Shown: positions 9,234 to 19,471 of the stretch, in pieces
Position numbering within the stretch: position 1 is the first letter of the stretch
Layout: every line of letters starts with the position of its first letter
Assembly: GCF_008642355.1 (NCBI RefSeq)
Contig: NZ_CP029193.1
Coordinates: 2,938,001 to 3,002,000, forward strand
Length of the DNA: 64,000 nucleotides
DNA from: Streptomyces venezuelae
GTDB taxonomy: Bacteria; Actinomycetota; Actinomycetes; Streptomycetales; Streptomycetaceae
Direction of reading: 5' to 3'
Translations under genes and position numbers: made by a program
The notes under the pieces: generated by a model
The model's input: only the letters and a program-made list of their open reading frames with translations
Told to the model about the DNA's origin: nothing
The model's database searches: none

Positions 9234-9278
9234 GTTAGCGCTCGTTAACCTGAACGAAACGCGTTAACGGTCATTAAC
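9234..9278. promoter_or_regulatory. Pair of matched operators between TetR gene and carboxylase operon
   Basis: GTTAGCGCTCGTTAAC (9234-9249) and GTTAACGGTCATTAAC (9263-9278) are two 16-base inverted repeats with arms GTTA(A/G)CG, 29 bases apart centre to centre. Their position covers the start region of both divergent genes. Confidence 0.65.
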
Positions 9279-9298
9279 CGAGCAAGGGGGCTCGACTG

Positions 9299-10930
<1,632 letters not shown>

Positions 10931-10937
10931 GGAACGA

Positions 10938-12881
10938 ATGACGATGTTCGACACGGTTCTGGTCGCCAACCGGGGCGAGATCGCGGTCCGCGTCATCCGC
11001 ACGCTGCGGGAGATGGGCGTCCGTTCGGTCGCCGTCTTCAGCGACGCGGACGCGGACGCCCGGCACGTGCGCGAGGCCGACACGGCGGTGCGGATCGGGC
11101 CCGCGGCAGCCACCGAGAGCTACCTGCGCGTGGACCGCATCCTGGAGGCGGCGGCGAAGTCCGGCGCCCAAGCGGTCCACCCGGGGTACGGATTCCTGGC
11201 GGAGAACGCGGAGTTCGCGCAGGCCTGCGCCGACGCGGGCCTCACCTTCATCGGCCCGCCCGCCGAGGCCATCTCCCTCATGGGCGACAAGATCCGCGCC
11301 AAGGCGACCGTGCGGGCCGCCGGCGTGCCGGTCGTCCCCGGCTCCTCGGGCAGCGGCCTGACCGACGCCCAACTGGCCGAAGCCGCACGCGAGATCGGCA
11401 CCCCCGTGCTCCTGAAGCCGAGCGCGGGCGGCGGCGGCAAGGGCATGCGCCTGGTCCGCGACGAGGCGCTCATCGCCGACGAGATCGCCGCCGCCCGCCG
11501 TGAGGCCCGCGCCTCCTTCGGCGACGACACGCTCCTCGTGGAGCGGTGGGTCGACCGCCCCCGGCACATCGAGATCCAGGTCCTCGCGGACGGCCACGGC
11601 AACGTGGTGCACCTCGGCGAGCGCGAGTGCTCCCTCCAGCGCCGCCACCAGAAGATCATCGAAGAGGCGCCCAGCGTCCTCCTCGACGAGGCCACGCGCG
11701 CGGCGATGGGCGAGGCCGCGGTCCAGGCGGCCCGCTCCTGCGGGTACGCGGGCGCGGGCACCGTCGAGTTCATCGTCCCCGGCGGCGACCCCTCGTCGTA
11801 CTACTTCATGGAGATGAACACCCGCCTCCAGGTGGAGCACCCCGTCACGGAGCTCATCACCGGACTCGACCTCGTCGAGTGGCAGCTGCGCGTGGCGGCG
11901 GGCGAGCCGCTGCCGTTCGCCCAGGACGACATCACCCTCACCGGGCACGCGGTGGAGGCCCGCATCTGCGCGGAGGACCCCTCGCGCGGGTTCCTGCCCT
12001 CCGGCGGCACCGTCCTGGCGCTGCACGAGCCGCAGGGCGACGGCGTGCGCACCGACTCCGGCCTGAGCGAGGGCACGGAGGTCGGCAGTCTCTACGACCC
12101 GATGCTGTCGAAGGTCATCGCGTACGGCCCCGACCGCGCCACCGCCCTGCGCAAGCTGCGCGCCGCCCTCGCCGACACGGTCACCCTCGGCGTGCCGACG
12201 AACGCGGGCTTCCTGCGCCGCCTCCTCGCCCATCCGGCGGTCGTCGCGGGCGACCTGGACACGGGTCTGGTGGAGCGCGAGGCGGAGGGACTCGTCCCGG
12301 ACGGCGTGCCCGACGAGGTGTACGAAGCGGCGGCCGCAGTCCGCGAGGACGCCCTGAAGCCGGTGGGCGACGGCTGGACCGACCCGTTCTCCGTGCCGAG
12401 CGGCTGGCGGCTCGGCGGCACCCCGGCGTCCGTCACCCACTGGCTCAGGGCCGCGGGACTTGAGCCCGTCACTCACCGCCTCCGCTCCACCGACCACACC
12501 GTCACCGCCGACCGCGTCCGCGTCACCGTCGACGGCACCCTGCACACCTTCCGCCGCGCGGGCGACTGGCTGGGCCGGGACGGCGACGCCTGGCACGTCC
12601 AGGACCACGACCCCGTCGCCGCCTCCCTCACCGGCGCCGCGCACGCCGGGGCCGACGCGCTCACCGCCCCCATGCCCGGCACCGTCACCGTCGTGAAGGT
12701 CTCCCCCGGCGACACGGTGGCCGCGGGCCAGAGCCTGCTCGTCGTCGAGGCGATGAAGATGGAACACGTCATCTCCGCCCCGCACGCCGGCACCGTCACC
12801 GAACTCGACGTCACCCCGGGCACGACCGTCGCCATGGACCAGGTCCTCGCCGTCGTCGCCCCCGATGAGGAGCAGGCATGA
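10938..12881 (+). CDS. Acyl-CoA carboxylase alpha subunit: biotin carboxylase plus biotin carrier
   Basis: The 647-residue protein carboxylates its own biotin using ATP and bicarbonate. Biotin carboxylase domains occupy the N-terminal ~450 residues: '[13 protein letters not shown]' at the start, the Gly-rich ATP loop '[14 protein letters not shown]', and '[17 protein letters not shown]'. The C-terminal ~70 residues are a biotinyl domain with [10 protein letters not shown] around residue 603; its Lys is the biotinylation site. It sits between the carboxyltransferase and HMG-CoA lyase, which fixes its role in the leucine pathway. Its stop overlaps the lyase start (ATGA). Confidence 0.92.
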   Translation: MTMFDTVLVANRGEIAVRVIRTLREMGVRSVAVFSDADADARHVREADTAVRIGPAAATESYLRVDRILEAAAKSGAQAVHPGYGFLAENAEFAQACADAGLTFIGPPAEAISLMGDKIRAKATVRAAGVPVVPGSSGSGLTDAQLAEAAREIGTPVLLKPSAGGGGKGMRLVRDEALIADEIAAARREARASFGDDTLLVERWVDRPRHIEIQVLADGHGNVVHLGERECSLQRRHQKIIEEAPSVLLDEATRAAMGEAAVQAARSCGYAGAGTVEFIVPGGDPSSYYFMEMNTRLQVEHPVTELITGLDLVEWQLRVAAGEPLPFAQDDITLTGHAVEARICAEDPSRGFLPSGGTVLALHEPQGDGVRTDSGLSEGTEVGSLYDPMLSKVIAYGPDRATALRKLRAALADTVTLGVPTNAGFLRRLLAHPAVVAGDLDTGLVEREAEGLVPDGVPDEVYEAAAAVREDALKPVGDGWTDPFSVPSGWRLGGTPASVTHWLRAAGLEPVTHRLRSTDHTVTADRVRVTVDGTLHTFRRAGDWLGRDGDAWHVQDHDPVAASLTGAAHAGADALTAPMPGTVTVVKVSPGDTVAAGQSLLVVEAMKMEHVISAPHAGTVTELDVTPGTTVAMDQVLAVVAPDEEQA

Positions 12882-13879
12882 CCAGCACCGACGAGCCCCT
12901 GGAGCTGGCGTCCGCACCGCTCCCCATGGTCGTGCCGACCCGCGGCCTGCCCACCCGCGTCCGCATCCACGAAGTGGGCGCACGCGACGGCCTGCAGAAC
13001 GAGAAGACGGTCGTCCCCACGGAGCTCAAGGCGGAGTTCATCCACCGCCTCGCCGACGCGGGCCTCACCACCGTCGAGGCGACCAGCTTCGTGCACCCCA
13101 AATGGGTGCCCCAACTGGCCGACGCCGAGGACCTCTTCCCGCTCCTCGGCGACCTCCAGGGCGTCCACCTGCCGGTCCTCGTGCCGAACGAACGCGGCCT
13201 CGACCGCGCCCTCGCCCTCGGCGCACACCGCGTCGGCGTCTTCGCCAGCGCCACCGAGTCGTTCGCCCGCGCCAACCTCAACCGCACGGTCGACGAGGCC
13301 CTCGCGATGTTCGCGCCGGTGGTCGCCCGCGCGCGGGAGCAGGGCGTGCACGTGCGCGGCTATCTGTCGATGTGCTTCGGCGACCCCTGGGAGGGCGCCG
13401 TGCCGATCTCCAGGGTCGTCCGCGTCTGCCGCGCCCTGCTCGACATGGGCTGTGACGAGCTGAGCCTCGGCGACACGATCGGCGTGGCCACCCCGGGCCA
13501 CGTCTCGGCGATGCTCGCCGCTCTCAACGCGGTGCAGGTGCCGACCGAGCGCATCGGCGTCCACTTCCACGACACGTACGGCCAGGCGCTCACCAACACC
13601 CTCGCCGCGCTGCAGCACGGCGTGACGACGGTGGACGCGTCCGCCGGCGGCCTCGGGGGCTGCCCGTACGCGAAGAGCGCCACCGGCAACCTCGCCACCG
13701 AAGACCTCGTGTGGATGCTCCACGGCCTCGGCATCGACACCGGGGTCGACCTCGTCCGTCTCAGCGCCACCAGCGCCTGGATGGCCGACCAGTTGGGCCG
13801 ACCCAGCCCGTCCCGCACCGTCCGTGCCCTCACGGCCCGCTCCCACGAAGAGCCGGCCGCCTCCCCACAGGAGCAGTGA
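12878..13879 (+). CDS. hmgL: Hydroxymethylglutaryl-CoA lyase
   Basis: The 333-residue TIM-barrel protein cleaves HMG-CoA to acetyl-CoA and acetoacetate, the last step of leucine degradation. '[11 protein letters not shown]' carries the metal-binding Asp and catalytic Arg. '[12 protein letters not shown]' carries the metal His residues. '[15 protein letters not shown]' is the family signature with the catalytic Cys. ATG 12878 overlaps the preceding stop, so translation is coupled. About 30 extra N-terminal residues precede the first barrel strand. Confidence 0.92.
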   Translation: MTSTDEPLELASAPLPMVVPTRGLPTRVRIHEVGARDGLQNEKTVVPTELKAEFIHRLADAGLTTVEATSFVHPKWVPQLADAEDLFPLLGDLQGVHLPVLVPNERGLDRALALGAHRVGVFASATESFARANLNRTVDEALAMFAPVVARAREQGVHVRGYLSMCFGDPWEGAVPISRVVRVCRALLDMGCDELSLGDTIGVATPGHVSAMLAALNAVQVPTERIGVHFHDTYGQALTNTLAALQHGVTTVDASAGGLGGCPYAKSATGNLATEDLVWMLHGLGIDTGVDLVRLSATSAWMADQLGRPSPSRTVRALTARSHEEPAASPQEQ

Positions 13880-13885
13880 ACAACG

Positions 13886-15040
13886 ATGGACCACCGTCTG
13901 AGCCCCGAGCACGAGGAACTGCGCCGCACGGTCGAGGCGTTCGCGCACGACGTCGTCGCCCCCAAGATCGGCGACTTCTACGAGCGTCACGAGTTCCCGT
14001 ACGAGATCGTCCGCGAGATGGGCCGCATGGGCCTGTTCGGCCTGCCCTTCCCGGAGGAGTACGGCGGGATGGGCGGTGACTACTTCGCGCTGGGCATCGC
14101 CCTGGAGGAACTCGCCCGGGTCGACTCGTCCGTGGCGATCACCCTGGAGGCGGGCGTCTCCCTCGGCGCCATGCCGCTGCACCTCTTCGGCACGGAGGAG
14201 CAGAAGAGGGAGTGGCTGCCGCGGCTGTGCGCGGGCGAGGTGCTCGGCGCGTTCGGCCTGACCGAGCCGGACGGCGGCTCCGACGCGGGCGGGACGCGCA
14301 CGACGGCGGTGCGCGACGGCGACGAGTGGGTGATCAACGGCTCGAAGTGCTTCATCACCAACTCCGGCACGGACATCACGGGCCTGGTCACGGTCACCGC
14401 CGTCACCGGCCGCAAGGACGACGGGCGCCCGCTGATCTCCTCGATCATCGTGCCGTCGGGCACGCCCGGGTTCACGGTCGCCGCGCCCTACTCGAAGGTG
14501 GGGTGGAACGCCTCGGACACCCGCGAGCTGTCCTTCTCGGACGTCCGCGTCCCCGCGGCGAACCTGCTCGGCGAGGAGGGCCGGGGATACGCGCAGTTCC
14601 TGCGGATCCTCGACGAGGGCCGGATCGCGATCTCCGCACTGGCCACCGGTCTCGCCCAGGGGTGTGTCGACGAGTCGGTGAAGTACGCGCGCGAGCGGCA
14701 CGCCTTCGGCAGGCCGATCGGCGCGAATCAGGCCATCCAGTTCAAGATCGCCGACATGGAGACGCGGGCGCACATGGCGCGTGTCGGGTGGTACGACGCG
14801 GCGTCGCGGCTGGTCGCGGGCGAGCCGTTCAAGAAGCAGGCGGCGATCGCCAAGCTCTACTCGTCGACGGTCGCCGTGGACAACGCGCGCGAGGCCACGC
14901 AGATCCACGGGGGGTACGGCTTCATGAACGAGTACCCCGTGGCGCGCATGTGGCGGGACTCGAAGATCCTGGAGATCGGCGAGGGCACGAGCGAGGTGCA
15001 GCGCATGCTGATCGCCCGTGAGCTGGGCTTCGCGAGCTGA
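13886..15040 (+). CDS. acdH: Acyl-CoA dehydrogenase AcdH (branched-chain acyl-CoA)
   Basis: The 384-residue FAD enzyme contains 'FGLTEPDGGSDAGGTRT', 'NGSKCFITNSGTD' and 'QIHGGYGFMNEYPV'. Unlike the dehydrogenase at 7369-8526, its C-terminal loop reads IGEGTSEVQ, retaining the Glu normally used as catalytic base. It is the last gene of the leucine operon, 6 bases after the lyase. The S. coelicolor gene in this position, acdH, has been linked to branched-chain acyl-CoA oxidation, so isovaleryl-CoA and related substrates are likely. The downstream gap carries an iron box belonging to the next gene. Confidence 0.88.
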   Translation: MDHRLSPEHEELRRTVEAFAHDVVAPKIGDFYERHEFPYEIVREMGRMGLFGLPFPEEYGGMGGDYFALGIALEELARVDSSVAITLEAGVSLGAMPLHLFGTEEQKREWLPRLCAGEVLGAFGLTEPDGGSDAGGTRTTAVRDGDEWVINGSKCFITNSGTDITGLVTVTAVTGRKDDGRPLISSIIVPSGTPGFTVAAPYSKVGWNASDTRELSFSDVRVPAANLLGEEGRGYAQFLRILDEGRIAISALATGLAQGCVDESVKYARERHAFGRPIGANQAIQFKIADMETRAHMARVGWYDAASRLVAGEPFKKQAAIAKLYSSTVAVDNAREATQIHGGYGFMNEYPVARMWRDSKILEIGEGTSEVQRMLIARELGFAS

Positions 15041-15082
15041 TCGGCGCCGTACCGCGAGGGGTCGCGGGCCCCGGAAGGTGGC

Positions 15083-15101
15083 TTAGGTTAGCCTAAGCTA
15101 C
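15083..15101 (+). promoter_or_regulatory. Iron box (DmdR1/IdeR operator) upstream of desE
   Basis: TTAGGTTAGCCTAAGCTAC matches the 19-base iron-box consensus TTAGGTTAGGCTAACCTAA at 16 positions and lies 52 bases before the desE start. DmdR1 with Fe2+ would repress here and release under iron starvation. Confidence 0.8.
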
Positions 15102-15152
15102 CCATTCCGGCCAGCGGCCCCGCCGCCGTACGTCACGAAAGCTGAGACCCAC

Positions 15153-16193
15153 ATGCGCCAGGTCCGCCTCCCCCAGCCGTCCCGCCGAGGCATCCTCGCC
15201 GCCGGCGGCGCCCTCGGCCTCACGGCCGCCCTCGCGGCCTGCGGCACCGAGAAGAAGGACGGGTCGGGCAAGACCGAGGGCGGCGGCGAGACCGGCCCCT
15301 GGAGCTTCAAGGACGACCGCGGCCAGACCGCGAAGCGTGACGCGGCGCCGAAGAACATCGTGGCGTTCACGGGTGTCGCCGCGGCCCTGTTCGACTACGG
15401 CATCGAGGTCAAGGGCGTCTTCGGTCCGACGACGACCAAGGACGGCAAGGCCGACGTCCAGGCCGGCGACATGGACGTCAGCAAGCTGACGGTCATCGGC
15501 AACGCGTGGGGCCAGTTCAACATCGAGAAGTACGCGGGCCTCGCCCCGGACGTGCTGATCTCCACGATGTTCGACGACAAGGGCACCCTCTGGTACGTCC
15601 CCGAGGAGAGCAAGGACAAGATCCTCAAGCTCGCCCCGAGCGTCGGCATCAGCGTCTACGACCGTCAGCTCACCCACCCGCTGCAGCGCATCCAGGCGCT
15701 CGCCGAGTCGCTCGGCGCGGACGTGAAGGCCGACAAGGTCGTCAAGGCGAAGAAGCGCTTCGAGGACGCGTCCGAGCGGCTGCGCAAGGTCGCCAAGGCA
15801 CACAAGGACATCAAGGTCCTCGTCGGCTCCGCGAGCCAGGACCTGTTCTACGTCTCCGGCTCCAACCTCTCCGTCGACCTGGAGTACTTCAAGGCGCTCG
15901 GCGTGAACCTCGTCGAGCCCTCGGAGCAGGCCAAGAAGGAGTCCGGCGGCTGGTTCGAGAACCTGAGCTGGGAGAACGTCGACAAGTACCGGGCGGACAT
16001 CATCATGATGGACAACCGCACCTCGGCGATCCAGCCGGCCGACATCTCCAAGCCGACCTGGAAGAAGCTGCCCGCGGTCAAGGCCGGACAGGTCATCCCG
16101 CGCATCGCCGAGCCGATCTTCTCGTACGACAAGTGCGCGCCGATCCTGGAGGACCTGGCGGACGCGATCGAGAAGGCGAAGAAGCTCAAGTAA
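15153..16193 (+). CDS. desE: Ferrioxamine-binding lipoprotein of an ABC importer (DesE)
   Basis: The 346-residue FepB/FhuD-type siderophore receptor is exported by a twin-arginine-type leader (SRRGIL) and lipidated at Cys30 in the lipobox ALAAC. The mature protein has the two-lobe periplasmic-binding fold typical of class III binding proteins, with a long linker helix. The iron box in front and a des gene remnant behind identify it as DesE, the ferrioxamine B/E receptor of Streptomyces. It is full length with no defects, unlike the biosynthetic genes that should follow. A rho-independent-type hairpin closes the transcript. Confidence 0.9.
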   Translation: MRQVRLPQPSRRGILAAGGALGLTAALAACGTEKKDGSGKTEGGGETGPWSFKDDRGQTAKRDAAPKNIVAFTGVAAALFDYGIEVKGVFGPTTTKDGKADVQAGDMDVSKLTVIGNAWGQFNIEKYAGLAPDVLISTMFDDKGTLWYVPEESKDKILKLAPSVGISVYDRQLTHPLQRIQALAESLGADVKADKVVKAKKRFEDASERLRKVAKAHKDIKVLVGSASQDLFYVSGSNLSVDLEYFKALGVNLVEPSEQAKKESGGWFENLSWENVDKYRADIIMMDNRTSAIQPADISKPTWKKLPAVKAGQVIPRIAEPIFSYDKCAPILEDLADAIEKAKKLK

Positions 16194-16205
16194 CGCGCCG
16201 TGCGG

Positions 16206-16235
16206 ACCGCCCCCTTCACTCCCGGAGGGGGCGGT
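16206..16235 (+). terminator. Hairpin terminator after desE
   Basis: A 9-base perfect stem ACCGCCCCC/GGGGGCGGT with a 12-base loop begins 13 bases after the desE stop and is followed by TTCGTTTG. Confidence 0.75.
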
Positions 16236-16282
16236 TTCGTTTGTCGCGTCGCTTTCCGGGGCCGCCCCAAGCAGGATTGAAA

Positions 16283-16301
16283 TTAGGTTAGGCTTACCTA
16301 A
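16283..16301 (+). promoter_or_regulatory. Iron box upstream of the desA remnant
   Basis: TTAGGTTAGGCTTACCTAA matches the iron-box consensus at 18 of 19 positions and lies 28 bases before the desA-like start. It is better conserved than the gene it controls. Confidence 0.85.
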
Positions 16302-16328
16302 GTTAACCCCTCACCCGGAGGACAGCTC

Positions 16329-17453
16329 ATGCGCGCGCACCCACTCCACGGCACCGACGAACTCGACGAGCTGTACCTGCGGGACGCCGTGCGCGCCGGC
16401 CGCCCCCGTCACCTCGGCACCTGGGACCAGCCGCCCGGCGCCCCGCTCGTCGAGCGCCGCCTCATCGACTGGACCGCCGAGCGCATCGGCCTCGGCCCCG
16501 CCGCCGCGGGCGCGTTCACCGACGGAGGCACCGACGCCGAACTCCAGGCGCTGCTGCTCGCCCGCGAGGAGGCCGGGGACCGGGACCCGGCCACCCTGCG
16601 GATCTTCGTCTCCGAGGCCGCGCAGGCCGGCGTCCGGCACACGGCACGGCTGCTCGGCCTCGGCGAGGAAACCGTCGTGACCGTCCCCACCGACCGCGAC
16701 AAACGGCTGCAGACCGTGGCCCTCGCCCGCGCCCTGGAGCGCTGCGCACGCGACGACCTCTCCCCCATGGCTGTCGTCGCGTCCGCGGGCACCGCCGACT
16801 TCGGCTCCATCGACCCGCTGCCGGAGATCGCCCGACTCTGCGCGCAGTACGGTACCTGGCTGCACGTGGACGCCTCGTACGGCTGCGGGCTGCTCGCCTC
16901 ACGCCGCAACCGGCACCTCATCGACGGCATCGAGCGCGCCGACTCGGTCGCCGTGGACTTCGGCAAGGCCTTCTGCGAACCGGTGGGTTCGTCCGCCGTC
17001 CTCGTACGGGGCCGGGAGCTGCCGGAGCCGCGGGCGGGCCGCCGCTTCGACGCGCTGAAGCCGTGGATGGCGCTGCGCGTGCGGGGCGCGCACGGCATCG
17101 GCGACCGCTTCGACGAGGCCTGCGCCCTGGCCACCCGCGGCTGGGAACTGCTCGTCGCCGACCCGCGCTTCGACGTCGTGGCCGAACCCCGGCTCGCCAC
17201 ACTCGTCTTCCGCCACATCCCGGCGACGATCTGTTCGCCCGCCGCCATCGACCGCGCCAACCTGTACGCCCGCAAGGCGCTCCATGCCTCGGGCGACGCG
17301 GTCGTGGCGACCACCAGGGCGGGTGGCCGCCAGTACCTCCGGTTCACCCTGCTCGACCCCGATACGACCACCGCCGACATCGAAGCCGTCCTCGACCTGA
17401 TCGCCGGCCACGCCGAGCAGTACCTGGGAGAGCACCTTGAGCGCGCTTGCTGA
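16329..17453 (+). CDS. desA: Shortened DesA-like PLP decarboxylase, probably inactive
   Basis: The 374-residue open frame resembles DesA, the lysine decarboxylase that starts desferrioxamine synthesis, but that family is about 480 residues. It keeps 'WTAERIGLGPAAAG', 'GTADFGSIDPLPEIA' and 'LHVDASYGCGLLAS' (the Asp that contacts PLP). Segments are missing in frame: most of the N-terminal arm, about 25 residues between YLRDAV and TWDQ, and about 25 residues before RRFDALK. The PLP-stacking His region reads SEAAQAGV where I expect SECSHFSV. The Lys remains in VDFGKAF, but the usual preceding His is Gly. GGAGG and the iron box are intact. I read it as a decaying gene; comparisons are from memory of S. 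coelicolor DesA. Confidence 0.75.
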   Translation: MRAHPLHGTDELDELYLRDAVRAGRPRHLGTWDQPPGAPLVERRLIDWTAERIGLGPAAAGAFTDGGTDAELQALLLAREEAGDRDPATLRIFVSEAAQAGVRHTARLLGLGEETVVTVPTDRDKRLQTVALARALERCARDDLSPMAVVASAGTADFGSIDPLPEIARLCAQYGTWLHVDASYGCGLLASRRNRHLIDGIERADSVAVDFGKAFCEPVGSSAVLVRGRELPEPRAGRRFDALKPWMALRVRGAHGIGDRFDEACALATRGWELLVADPRFDVVAEPRLATLVFRHIPATICSPAAIDRANLYARKALHASGDAVVATTRAGGRQYLRFTLLDPDTTTADIEAVLDLIAGHAEQYLGEHLERAC

Positions 17454-17757
17454 CCTCCGCCTGCCCACCGACCGCCTGGACCGCCTCGACCGCCGGAGCG
17501 CCGACTTCACGCTCCGGACCCTCGACCCCCTCACCGACTCCGAGCTGGTGCACACCTGGGTGACGCACCCGCGCGCGGAGCACTGGATGACGCGGGACGC
17601 CACCCTGACGGACGTCGAGCGCGCCTACATGGCGATCGCGGCCTCCGGCCACCGCGAGGCCTACCTCGGGCTGTGCGAGGGCGTGCCGTCCTTCCTCGTG
17701 GAGTGGTACGACTTGCGGGAACTGTCGGCGGGCCAGGGCACCTGCGGCGAGGCGTAG
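17437..17757 (+). pseudogene. desC: 5' stub of desC (siderophore acyltransferase)
   Basis: About 90 codons resemble the start of DesC, the GNAT-type N-acyltransferase of desferrioxamine synthesis: 'FTLRTLDPLTD', 'TWVTHPRAEHWM', 'DVERAYMAIAA'. Homology stops near the WYD at about 17710. The remaining codons are the antisense of the hexosaminidase 3' end. The acetyl-CoA-binding half is gone. It begins at TTG 17437 overlapping the desA stop, with no room for desB. The frame is open but cannot encode a working acyltransferase. Confidence 0.75.
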
Positions 17758-19337
17758 TAGCCGATGCCCAGCGCGTCCCAGCGCGGGGCCTGCGCGGCGA
17801 GCCGCACCTTGTACGTGTCCCAGTCGTGCGTGGCGGCCGGCGACCAGCCGAGCTCTGCGATGCCCGGCAGCCGCGGGAACGCCATGTAGTCCAGGTGGGC
17901 GGGGGTCGACAGGGTCTCCGTCCACAGCGGCGCCTCGACACCGATGACCGCGTCCTCGGGCACGCCTTCGAGGTAGGTGGCCGGGTCCCAGTCGTAGGAG
18001 CGCCGGACCTCGACGTAGCCCGCCCACGAGAGGCCGAGCGGGGTGTCCTTGGTGTACTTGTGGTCGATGTAGGCGCGGTCGGCCGGTGAGAGCAGCAGCT
18101 TCGTGCCGTTCTTCGCGGCGTTGACGACCTGCTCGCGCTCGGCGGCGCCGGTCCTGTCGTAGCCCCAGTACTGCGCGACGGCGCCCTCGGCCGGACGGGC
18201 GCCGGCCAGCTGGTGCCAGCCCATCACCGTCTTGCCGTACTTGGCGACGATCGGCTGCACCTTGTCCATGAAGGCGACGAAGTCCTCGTGGCTGGTGGAG
18301 TGCGCCTCGTCGCCGCCGATGTGGAGGTACTTGCCCGGCGTCATCGCGGCGAGCTCACGGATCACGTCGTCCACGAAGTCGTACGTGACGTCCTTCTTGA
18401 CGCACAGCGAGCTGAAGCCGACCTCGGTGCCGGTGTAGAGCGGCGGGGCGACGCCGTTGCAGTTGAGTTCGGCGTACGAGGCGAGCGCGGCGTTGGTGTG
18501 GCCCGGCATGTCTATCTCGGGGACGACTTCCAGGTACCGCGACGCGGCGTAGTCGATGATCTCCTTGTACTGCGCCTTCGTGTAGTAGCCGCCCTTGCCG
18601 CCGCCGACCTGCGTGGAGCCGCCGTACGCCGCGAGGCGCGGCCAGGAGTCGATGGCGATGCGCCAGCCCTGGTCGTCGCTGAGATGCAGGTGCAGCTTGT
18701 TCATCTTGTAGAGGGCGGCCTGGTCGATGTAGCGCTTGACCTGGTCGACGGTGAAGAAGTGCCGGGACACGTCGAGCATCGTGGAGCGGTAGCCGTAGCG
18801 CGGCATGTCCTTGACGGTGCCGCCCGCGATCCGCCAGGGGCCGCGCTGCTTGGTCCTCTTCTCCACGGCGGCGGGCAGGTGCTGACGCACGGTCTGTACG
18901 CCGTGGAAGAGTCCCGCGCCACTCCAGGAGGTGATGGTGAGGGAGCCGCGCGCGGAGATGACGCGGTACCCCTCGTTGCCGAGCACCTTGTTCGCGGGTT
19001 CGGCGCTGATGCGCAGCCGGATGCCGTCGGAACCCTTGTCGCTGGTGACGGGGAGCCGGTAGCCGGTGGAGGGGCGGAGCAGCTCGGCGAGGTATTCGGC
19101 GACGCGGCGCTCCTCGGCGTTGCCCTTGCCTACGCGGATACGGGTCTTGGCGGTGATCTCGTATCCGGGGCCGCCCGGCTCGGCGGCCAGGGGCGCGGGC
19201 ACGATCTGTCCGAGCGGTGTGGTGGCGGGGGCTCGCGCCTCTCCCGGTGCGGGTGCTGCGGCGAAGGAGGAGATTCCGGCGGCCGCGACGAGAAGCAGCG
19301 AGCCGAGGATGCGTGTCGTTCTTCCGTGCGATCTCAC
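17661..19337 (-). CDS. hexA: Beta-N-acetylhexosaminidase, GH20, secreted
   Basis: The 558-residue protein releases terminal GlcNAc from chitin oligosaccharides and related glycans. It has a signal peptide (RTTRILGSLLLVAAAG, Ala-rich c-region), an N-terminal GH20b domain, then the barrel with 'HLHLSDDQGWRI' and the catalytic Asp-Glu pair in 'HIGGDEAHSTS'. GTG 19337 is chosen because AAGGGA precedes it by 8 bases and the signal peptide follows; longer frames lack this. The protein seems to end naturally at about SPQVPW. The last ~20 residues are read through the inverted desC stub, so the deletion that removed desD apparently also removed the native stop. A DasR-type site lies upstream. Confidence 0.88.
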   Translation of the reverse strand: MRSHGRTTRILGSLLLVAAAGISSFAAAPAPGEARAPATTPLGQIVPAPLAAEPGGPGYEITAKTRIRVGKGNAEERRVAEYLAELLRPSTGYRLPVTSDKGSDGIRLRISAEPANKVLGNEGYRVISARGSLTITSWSGAGLFHGVQTVRQHLPAAVEKRTKQRGPWRIAGGTVKDMPRYGYRSTMLDVSRHFFTVDQVKRYIDQAALYKMNKLHLHLSDDQGWRIAIDSWPRLAAYGGSTQVGGGKGGYYTKAQYKEIIDYAASRYLEVVPEIDMPGHTNAALASYAELNCNGVAPPLYTGTEVGFSSLCVKKDVTYDFVDDVIRELAAMTPGKYLHIGGDEAHSTSHEDFVAFMDKVQPIVAKYGKTVMGWHQLAGARPAEGAVAQYWGYDRTGAAEREQVVNAAKNGTKLLLSPADRAYIDHKYTKDTPLGLSWAGYVEVRRSYDWDPATYLEGVPEDAVIGVEAPLWTETLSTPAHLDYMAFPRLPGIAELGWSPAATHDWDTYKVRLAAQAPRWDALGIGYYASPQVPWPADSSRKSYHSTRKDGTPSHSPR

Positions 19338-19427
19338 AAGCGGGTCCCTTCGACGGGCCGGCGTCAACTGTGGTGCATCGCCATCGAACGGTTCCCATTG
19401 GTAACCCGGCCCCCACAAGGGGTCAAG

Positions 19428-19439
19428 GGGTGTAGACCA
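19428..19439 (-). promoter_or_regulatory. DasR-type operator (dre) upstream of hexosaminidase
   Basis: On the minus strand TGGTCTACACCC matches the DasR core TGGTCTAGACCA at 10 of 12 positions, 91 bases upstream of the hexosaminidase start. DasR represses chitin/GlcNAc genes in Streptomyces and is released by glucosamine-6-phosphate. Confidence 0.6.
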
Positions 19440-19471
19440 GGTGTCCAAGGGCTCGGTGCGAGAATCCACGT

